A DNA stretch of 64,000 nt, from the NCBI GenBank assembly GCA_019055375.1, contig JAHQIW010000381.1, positions 620,001-684,000 of the forward strand, written 5' to 3'. The notes under the pieces are model-generated. The model was given only the letters and a program-made list of their open reading frames with translations, had not been told where the DNA came from and searched no databases. This DNA comes from Parelaphostrongylus tenuis (Eukaryota > Nematoda > Chromadorea > Rhabditida > Metastrongylidae). Numbering within the stretch: position 1 is the stretch's first letter; each line of letters starts with the position of its first letter. Positions 56,100 through 64,000 of this stretch are shown here, piece by piece. A program made the translations under genes and the position numbers.

Positions 56100-58080
56100 G
56101 ATCTACCTCCGGGCATCTCATTGAAGCTTCATTCTAATACCGAATCATTTGCGATCCGTTGAGTTGAAAGCTCTAAAATGTTCAAAATCGACAATTTCCA
56201 AACATTCTAGATTTTCTCTCATTGGTGACCGTCACGTCTTCACTGTTCCAACCTTCATTTACTGCAGAATTATTGTTTTTATCAGAAGGTCTTATGCGAA
56301 GCGCAACATAAGAGTACTGAGATGCAGACCAAACATAGATCTTGCGGATCTGTGTAATGGTCTAGGACCCAATAATTTTTGTTAAAAACCCTTCTTTCTT
56401 TTTCTCCTCTTTCTCTCTTCCTCTCTTTTTCTTACGAGTCTCCATCATTGAAGCATTCAGTAGCAGTAGTGTTGCGGAAGTTATCTCATAGGAAACGTAG
56501 TGTTCAATATCTGCCAATCCTTTCTTCTGATTCTTGATGGAACTACTCTTTGCTCTCTCCAAAGCGGAAAGGGGGAATAATCAGCCGCGACGAACATCAC
56601 AACTACTCTGCCACGGCACCCCAAACTGGACATAATAAACAATGGAAATTGTTCACTTAATTTCTTAGAAGAATCTCTTGTTCAGAGCTACTGTGACTGC
56701 AATTATGTACTCGAATTGCACATTAACAAATATGAAATATTCATTGACGCAACGGCGACTGCTACTTCGGGTATCACCTGGTGTATTGCAAAATTCAGTA
56801 TTGATGAGCTGAATTTGGAAGCCGAGAGCTTCATAAAAATTGAAGTAATGTCAAATTTCATAGTTGTCGGTTCGACGAATATCTTTTATTAACACCTCGT
56901 TGAACGTTCACGCCTAAAACCATTTTATTCTTTCAACCTAAAGATTCAAATAACTGAAGAAATCTTGGGACAGGCATTCTCTCTGCATTCGAAAATTCCT
57001 CTTATTATTGATTGTCACGTCTTTACAATTTCAACTCTCATTCACTTCTATATTTTTTTTTACGAATGACAGGGCACAAAGTGTGAATTCTGGAATCTGA
57101 GTTTGTTTGTAATGGGCTCGAACCTTAATTGGCTGTAGCTATGTCTGTATGCATTTCCACCAATTGGAGATGAAAACTTGTCGATTAAAGTTTTATGTTA
57201 CAAATTATCATTATTCAGACATTCACTTAGGCAATCACTGACCACATGCTGAAAAAGGTGATAGCTTAAAAGTTGCTATCTGTGAAGAATTACAGTATTC
57301 AATGGCTGCCGATTCTTACTTCTAAACGTTCGTGGGGGCTGCACTTTGCTTCCAGTGGCGCGGAAATACGGATATAAAGTTTTATGTATTTTATTTGAAT
57401 AAATTTCGATTCGTCGTCGTATTACAATAACGCCGGTAGGATATACGTTAAACGTAACTTCCGAAAAGTGCGATTAAACAAAAATTATAATTTCAATATT
57501 CGGCTTAATCAATATGTTGAATATGCCTAAACGGCTGGCCCATCTCCGGTATAGTTTCCACAAGGGAAAGAAAAATTTTCTTGAATCATTACAAATGTTC
57601 ACGCTTTCCTCTCTTTCATCTGGGTGAACATCTTTTCGTTTCCATCTAGTGATGAAAATCTGGCAAGAAGAACATGTGTCTCGGATCAAATAGGACAATG
57701 AGAAGAAGTACATGACAATCTCTCGTTGTAGATTGACAAAAAAAATGTTTTCAATGAATAATATTGGTTACTAAAGCTCGGCAATCCCATTTATTCACAA
57801 AGCAGTGTTGACTTGTCAGCGCAACAACAACTCGAAACCAGCGACGACTGACTATAAATTTTCCAAGGGGCAAGTAGTAAATACCCTAGAAAGTCCACTG
57901 ATGAGTGCGGTCTGTGGTGGAAAATAGTACTTAATAGTAACTTAAGTGGTACTTGAAAGTTCTTTACTTAGTAGTTTTCATCTTTAAAAGTATTTCATTT
58001 CCAAAAACTGCGCCTGTTTGCCCATCCGTTTCTGCAAAAATCAAGCCGCTCATATGTGCTGAATGCGATGGCAAATTGAT
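56100..58080 (-). other. Unassigned exon candidates, U2 (damaged)
   Basis: Partner of 19.0-21.0 kb: LPSHSAHMSGLIFAETDGQT..GAVFGNEILLKMK; QLINTEFCNTPGD..SRRCVNEYFIFVNVQ with its donor changed from GTAAGA to CTAAGA; NEGWNSEDVTVTNERKSRMF..GNCRF then stop. The donor loss and stops suggest a pseudogene. Confidence 0.25.
56390..56435. repeat. Polypyrimidine tract (U2)
   Basis: Partner of the 19,347 tract: TTTTTCTCCTCTTTCTCTCT. Confidence 0.7.
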
Positions 58081-58899
58081 CAAACTAATTTAGAGTCGCT
58101 TCGCAAAAAGTTAAATCAATTTTTCTTCCCTACGAAAGGCAAATCTGTTTAGCATTGCCAAATTCGAGCTTAAGAACATGCCATTTAAGACTTGAAACCA
58201 TTACTTCAATCGCACGTCTATTCTGTAGAATGGAAGAAGACATTAGTGAGTTGCTAAACTTATATAAGATTCAAGTCTTGCCTTCTGAAGATGTCCTAAA
58301 TAGATAAAATAAGTTTTAGGCCAATGATGTTGAAGTCTTGTAGTAAGTTTAGAAAGGACCCAACCTAGTTTATAATCAATTAAATTTATATATCGGCGAT
58401 TATATGGTTCTATGATATGAGAATTTTAGTGATATCAGAAAGTGTTCTTTGAAATTGGTGTTGTCGTCGTCACCATGACTATATTGATGAATGGATTTGT
58501 GTTAGCATGGATTTTTAGTAAGTTGTTTGAAAAGGATTCTGTCAAACCGATAGCTATGAGTTTTGACATGATTTGAATTCTTGCGAAGATCTTAGCATTC
58601 ACACTCAACTCATTTACCCTGCATTTTTTGGCATTTTTCCGTTACCTCCATCCTGTTTAACCCTTTTCGTGAAAACGTATTTTTGATTATATTCGAAGTA
58701 TAAGTGGTCATTCGATAGCTGAGATCAGGCAAATTTGGAGGGTATTTCTATTTCCTCGAACGGCTCATTTTTGCGCTGTAACAGTCGAAATAATTTTTAT
58801 TTTACATTCAAGATTTCTCACCAGACGTAGTATTTTCTATGAACAGTCGATAATAGTTCGGTAACACAAATCTCACTGACTTCAAAGATGTAGTTGGTT

Positions 58900-59690
58900 T
58901 CGGGAATGGATTCCTTAGAGCGCTGTAATGGTCGATAGAAGACTGGATTTCGTACTCCAAAGGGTGAAATTTTGCAGCACTGACCCGCGTTTCTTGCAGT
59001 ATGTCGATTTTGTGCGAAGCATAATATTCTTTTAACTGCTACAGCGCCCTTAGGAGTTTATTTCAAAAACCAAATATATCCTTGAAATCAGTAAGATTTG
59101 CGCCATTGAATGATTACTGAAAATCTAGTGGAGAAGCTATGTTTAGCGAGAAATATTTGAGTGTCAAAAATTTTCTATTTTGCGGATGGAACGCACTAAT
59201 GATGTCACTGTAATAACAAAGCAGACTTTCAAAGCTGTCGAGATTTTAGCTGTCAAATGGATATTGAAACTGTGGAAAACCAAAAAACGAATTTTTGTAG
59301 AGTTCAAAACAGGATGCGGACATCGAAAGTGATTTGAATTTGCGAAACCTATTCTTCCTTTGACTGTCGCAGTACTTTGGAGAGTCCTTTCTGAAATTCA
59401 AATACATTGCTCAAGTTGTTGAGATTTAAGATTTACGCCACCTAGTTCATTAATTGCTCATGAGAAAAGCTTTAAGCAAGAAATGCTCAAATGTGAGATA
59501 AAATTTTTATTTCGACTGTCGCAGCGCAAAAAACAAGCTACTTAGAAAATAAGCTACATCGTTCAAATTCACTTGGTTTTACCTATCTAATAACTACCAT
59601 AACGTTCTACAATATCAAAGAGCACGTTTTTACCAAAAGACTCGAACATGGTGGAGATAAGAGAATAGTAGACATTTCTTCAATATGGTA
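58900..59690. repeat. Array of degenerate ~160-bp repeats (U2)
   Basis: U2 partner of 21900-22690 with the same module order (GCTACAGCGCC, GAAATCAGTAAGATTTG, GAAATGCTCAAATGTGAG). Confidence 0.5.
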
Positions 59691-60199
59691 AATGATTCCC
59701 GCACATCACGTCGTTGTTGCGTAATAGAACTTCCAATTTTGTGGAAGAGCAGATTGGATACACATTTAGAATCACAGTGGTTTCACATAGGAGATCTCCT
59801 CAAGGTTAGTGAATTGACCAGCTATTTATGCTCTGATTTTTGATTTCAATAGCAGAATAAGACAATCTGCTGTTTCTGTGTCATGGACTCGAACCGTCAG
59901 TATACGTAGCCACGCATAATGCCTTCTTCCGACGCCAATGAGAGCATGGCTTTGTCCTCTTCTCATTAATTTCAAATTTTGCTCATATTCTAGGATTCTT
60001 GCGGTAGCAGGTGAATAGTCCTAGCGAATATCTTATTTCATCCCAGATACCTCATATAAGAGTGCCAAGAAAGAAAATTATTCAGATTAAAGTCTCAAAG
60101 CAACAGCAGCCATAAAGCTTTGAAGTTGAGATTCCAGTGAACTCTGAGAGCTGAAAAGACGCATAAAGTTCTGAAGCGTCTATGCCTGATAGGCATAGT

Positions 60200-60290
60200 G
60201 AGCGCGTGTGGCACAATGGTTAACGGTGCTCTGAGATGCACATGATAGATCATCTAGTAACTGATAGGTAGAACTGGCTCACCAAGTCTT
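60200..60290 (+). repeat. tRNA-head repeat (U2)
   Basis: TGTGGCACAATGGTTAACGG, partner of 23244-23335. Confidence 0.4.
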
Positions 60291-60870
60291 CTTTCCGGTT
60301 CAGTAAACTGGTACCCATACTGATCGTGCACTTGTCTAGGAGGTTAGCTTCATTGAAGTGATACATCGTTATGCCGCCATGAATCATTGTAAAGGCCTGA
60401 TATGAACTGAAAAATTCAAAATGAATTTTAAAAATTAAAGTCGAATGGATGACGCATCCTTCAGGAACTGATCTCTGTTATAGGTGACTCCACATCTCAC
60501 ATTAATCCTATTGGAATTAATATATCACAGTAAACAGCTAAAATTTATTCCAATGATATACTACGAAGAGAATAATCGTACTGAATTCAAATCGAAAGTG
60601 TAACGCCACCACTATTTTGACAATCATAAACAAATCAACACCTTGTACACAGCGTTTTTTCCCGAAAAGTCGCGAGGAACACTTCCAATTCTATTCGTTT
60701 TTGCGAACCAGTGGATATTTCGTTAGTGAACATCAACCACTCTGCTATGTAGGCTTCTAATCTTGGCAGAGAATTTTCAAGGCTCCAACACATATAACGA
60801 ATACATTGTCTTTTTCAACAGACCATCATGTTAAGGGCACTGCTTGTTGCTCCTATGGGCAGTCACCCAC

Positions 60871-60936
60871 CTGTAGTAGTTCTGAAAAGCTGATCTCTCC
60901 CACAATTCTTTTGGTTTCGCCTCCACAAGTAGCAAA
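60871..60936 (-). CDS. Conserved 66-nt exon, possibly the start of a CUB-like domain (U2)
   Basis: Same length, phase and splice signals as 23905-23970, encoding FATCGGETKRIVGEISFSEL then LQ. Nine of 22 residues differ from U1 with no stop. The matching downstream CUB-like stretch in U2 has an in-frame stop (SSIRL then TAA near 60,440), so the gene is probably a pseudogene at least in U2. Confidence 0.28.
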
Positions 60937-61369
60937 CTAACCACAATAATTCATATCGTCACGAGAGCTAGGAAACATATGATAATATGAGCGAAATATG
61001 GATAGATGTAAATATAAAAGCACAGAACTGTTCAACAGCCTTTCGAAATTCAATTTATGGAGTTTGTTTCCCTTTAGAAAATGTGGCGTTTCAAAAAGAA
61101 AAGCATTGAAGTTGTTTTGAGGTTGCAGCGATGAAAGAATATTCAAATCAGAGTATAAGTGAATTTATGAGAAGTTACCACCCATAAGATAGTAGAACAA
61201 GACGTCCTCTATGACTTAAAAAATTCCAACTTCCGAAGCAAAAATTTCTTACAGTTCATTGATAAAGTGGCGTCACATTACAAAGTCTACTATCATTTTG
61301 CAATTTTTAGGATTCCTACTGTTTTTTTTCGCAGTGTTATGATAACTAATATATTTCTAAGAGAATTAG

Positions 61370-61465
61370 ATGATGAGCAAAAGCAGGGCCTCAGGCGGAA
61401 ATCGAACCCGCGTTTCATCCATACCGGGTCTCGTGCTCTGTCACTGCACCACCGATGCACATTTG
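61370..61465 (-). repeat. tRNA-like repeat (U2)
   Basis: Minus strand GCATCGGTGGTGCAGTGACA, GCGGGTTCGATTTCCGCC, TGAGGCCCTGCTTTTGC. Single copy at the position of the U1 24.4-kb cluster, with a near-perfect B box. Confidence 0.62.
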
Positions 61466-61529
61466 CTCCACCCCTCATTCTTCAACATCTCTATGTTAGC
61501 TATAAGCTAATGAAATGAGCATGAGTCAG

Positions 61530-61900
61530 GCGCATTAAAAAGTCTTCTATAGAGACCAGATAAGCCACTGAAATTCGAGACTTAAGCTACCGAATGATTA
61601 CTGAAAGTTCAGAAAAAACACTGTACAGCAAGAAGGTCTTTGTGTGAAACATAATTCTATTTTCACTGTTACATCGCATTCATAAGTCTTTTTTTGAAAT
61701 CAAATTGTACCAGTAAAAATCTCGAAACTCAAGATATCGACTAACTACTAAAACTCTTAAAAGCAAAAAACGCTTATTACCTGGAGGCTGAAACAGGGTG
61801 CGGAGAAACGAAAACAAACGAAAACGATCTCAACACTCTTTTATAGACCAGCTGATAATGTAGGGTAACGCAGAAGTGGACGAGTTTTTGGGAAATCTTC
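61530..61900. repeat. Degenerate ~160-bp repeats (U2 only at this position)
   Basis: Two units (GACTTAAGCTACCGAATGAT..; AACTCAAGATATCGACTAAC..). U1 lacks them here; a deletion on the U1 side near 24.9-25.3 kb is likely. Confidence 0.45.
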
Positions 61901-62601
61901 ACTTTCACAATTTCCTCACATCAGAGGTGAACATTTTGAATACCTGTTTTCAATGCATATAGAGACCAGTATCTATATAAGGTAAATGCAACCCACAGAA
62001 TCTAATCCTTATTCATGTCAATGTTGACTCACTTTTCTAACCAAAAATCTGACGACAGTCTCGAAAATCTAGTGGACCATGCCTATTTTGAGGTACCCGG
62101 AAAAATTTAGATGGATTTTGGTCAACGCAGACTTCAAGCGACGACTCGAAATGTACCAGAGCGACAATGTCATGGACCAATGTGAATAGCTTGCTTACAT
62201 CTTTATTACAGTGTCATACAATGAGTTATTTAAACACGCATGGATGCACACAACGGTACCAAAACAATAGAAGAGTAACAAATAAGCTTCAGAATTGGTG
62301 CCATAAGGGTTCACCTCTCGCTACTTGACAATACTTACATATCAGAACGACTGTGCTTCTAGAAATTGTTCATTCCTAAACAAATTGTGAGATGTGAATG
62401 TCGAGCATACCTGCAGCATGGGTGATCTGCTCTTCATAACTCAAATAAACTGCCTTTTTATAGATTAAATTTACTTGAGGATGGCGTTTCATCCCAAAAT
62501 TAATAGGAAATCTTTCAACGATTTTGTTTCCTCAGAGCCTGACGTACGGATGTATCACAGAAACAGCTTTCCAATGTTTAACACAAGTACATGAGACTCA
62601 C

Positions 62602-63142
62602 CTAAATTTTTAAATAATTCGATTTTTTGAATTGAGAGAACTATAGGAATAAATGTTAGCAGTTGTGCTATTGCAACCACAGAAAACAAGTTTTTCTTCT
62701 TGGCATCATTTAACCAATGATCTGAAACAGAAAATTGCTGCTAAATGCATTGAATCGAAGAGTGCCACCTTTACATACTTAGACTCTTGTTTTCTTGAAT
62801 TTTGCTGAAATATTTCATATCTTCGGAATTGGTCAAGTAATTCAAAGTCTCTCATAAGCATTAAAAGCGTTGCAATATTCCCCCCAGCCAATCAATAAAT
62901 GTAATATTTCGGCTGACCAATTTTCCGAGTTCAGTACAAATTTAAATCACTGGCAGTATATCTTGATTGACATCCAAACGAGATTTTACGTTTTAAAAGT
63001 GTTAGAGATTATTCGCGGACCCACGGTCTATGATTGTCTACTGGCCACAATGATTCCACACCAATGATTCAATGACTTCTGCAGAGTTATCCAATAACGC
63101 TGACAAAAGTTTCCATTCGTCATTGTCTTGTGTTAGAGCCAT
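62602..63142 (-). CDS. Partial unassigned small gene with a hydrophobic segment (U2)
   Basis: Minus-strand pieces with protein-like composition. A start exon from 63142 reads MALTQDNDEWKLLSALLDNS..AEVIESL. A middle exon (~62,880-62,780) reads ATLLMLMRDFELLDQFRRYE..FQQNSRKQES and ends at GTATGT. A well-bounded exon at 62721-62602 (CTGTTTCAG acceptor, GTGAGT donor) encodes LNDAKKKNLFSVVAIAQLL and FIPIVLSI, a likely membrane or signal-anchor segment. Another candidate, 62.48-62.41 kb, reads MKRHPQVNLIYKKAVYLSYE, then GTATGC. The joins between the first two exons are not settled and I do not recognise the family. Confidence 0.35.
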
Positions 63143-63759
63143 TTAATGGACTAGCGACAAACAAAACATTTTTTTTCCGAAGCCTTCACAACAAAACAAG
63201 TCATGTGCCGACGGATTTTTTATTTTTCTTATGATATCATTCTCTTCTCAACTCGTTACATCTTCAACACGCTTGCTATCCATCAAGTGACCACGTGTAT
63301 AAACAGGATCGTGGACATACTATTGTGCGGACTCACTATTCCCCTTTTTCCTCATACGCAGCTTTTGGGTGAAACTTTGCATTCGTTTGATATTTTGTTC
63401 AAAACATATTTTATATTGCAACTCTTTTATGGGAAAAGCCTTTTCGTCGCCATCGCTGAACTACGAAGTAATTTTCCTGCTCAAAATAGCTTTTGATGAG
63501 AGTGTAACTAAGACGCCCAGATACGCCTCTGTGTCGACAATATGTCATCGCAGGCAAAGTTTTTGCATCATAATTTTTGACTTATTCACTAATTCTTGTT
63601 TTTCATCCAGCATAATTACTATTGTAGGATTAAAGCTCATTGCATAGGACCAGAGCTCGAAGACTATCCTTGAACAACTAATTTGATTTACTGCTTTTAT
63701 CTGCAGGTTTACAATTTTATAATCAAATATCTAAGACCACTGAATGATAATCAGAAATA

Positions 63760-63826
63760 AGTAACTCAGACGAGCTTCAAACCTCTACACTTCGGGTGAG
63801 CGAGTACCATTACACAACCGAGGCGA
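63760..63826 (-). repeat. tRNA-like repeat (U2)
   Basis: Partner of 27141-27205: CAGTCGCCTCGGTTGTGTAA (A-box-like) and GAGGTTTGAAGCTCGTCTGAG. Confidence 0.5.
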
Positions 63827-64000
63827 CTGTTCGCAACCATTCTTTCTTCAGCATAAAGCATCGAAGCTGTCCAAACAATAGTCAACGATTTGATCTGCTA
63901 AGCACATATCGGCGTTATACTTGGCTAAGATGGCAGCTGTTGGGCACAAATACTCTTCAACAATTCTTTAAACGCAGCTTTGACTGAATCGACGGTAATT

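Larger units (their letters stand above)
31616..64000. repeat. Unit 2 (U2) of the tandem segmental duplication, truncated by the window end
   Basis: Direct-orientation copy of U1. By eye, divergence is modest in many blocks and larger in others, with many small indels, so this is an old duplication and not an assembly artefact. U2-specific material includes the RTE at 37.65-41.5 kb, an extra SINE-containing segment at ~42.03-42.65 kb, and a ~1.6-kb stretch (51.3-52.9 kb) that is missing from U1 at ~15.79 kb. Confidence 0.93.

Noticed and set aside
1..64000. CRISPR arrays, bacterial operons, phage or plasmid modules
   Set aside because: No regularly spaced short repeats, no tightly packed operons, and all coding evidence is intron-containing and animal-like.

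Overview
The window reads as an AT-rich nematode nuclear genome segment, most likely from a clade V (strongylid, hookworm-like) parasite. The reasons are: short introns ending in TTTCAG, divergent CAP/SCP-TAPS (ASP-like) secreted-protein genes, an RTE-type LINE, mariner remnants and abundant tRNA-derived SINE-like repeats. There are no bacterial operons. Most short open frames are chance frames in introns and repeats. The taxon is an inference; no marker gene fixes the species.

Layout. The window is a large tandem segmental duplication. Positions 1-~31,615 (unit 1, U1) and ~31,616-64,000 (unit 2, U2, which runs off the end) are co-linear and clearly homologous throughout, apart from indels and insertions. 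Inside each unit there is an older, more diverged duplication: sub-unit A (~5.8-13.4 kb; ~37.2-48.9 kb) and sub-unit B (from ~13.4 kb; from ~48.9 kb). Each sub-unit carries one CAP gene on the minus strand, giving four copies in the order A1, B1, A2, B2. By hand splicing, A1 (7731-11482) and A2 (43246-46942) each assemble into an uninterrupted six-exon, 208-residue reading frame with identical exon lengths. B1 (exons between 15.24 and 17.39 kb) and B2 (50.87-54.44 kb) are pseudogenes with independent lesions.

Mobile DNA explains most of the rest. A 3.8-kb RTE-like retrotransposon (37,655-41,495, minus) sits in A2 between perfect 13-bp target duplications, and the homologous U1 position (6325-6337) is an unoccupied site. 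A foldback element (38,313-38,795) is nested inside it, again with a 13-bp duplication. A related ~0.58-kb foldback lies at the start of both A sub-units. A second inverted-repeat family (MITE-like, with a GC-rich TTTCGGCGG..GTCGCCG core) occurs at six sites. Two mariner lineages are represented by internally deleted remnants. At least two tRNA-like SINE families, with recognisable A and B boxes, are scattered throughout.

Other coding traces are weaker. They are a small exon set with a hydrophobic segment (25.8-26.3 and 62.6-63.1 kb), a conserved 66-nt in-frame exon with a CGGE motif (23.9 and 60.9 kb, possibly CUB-like), and conserved but unassigned exon candidates at 19-21 kb. The likely biology is birth-and-death evolution of a divergent secreted CAP family through nested tandem duplication, with transposons recording the order of events.
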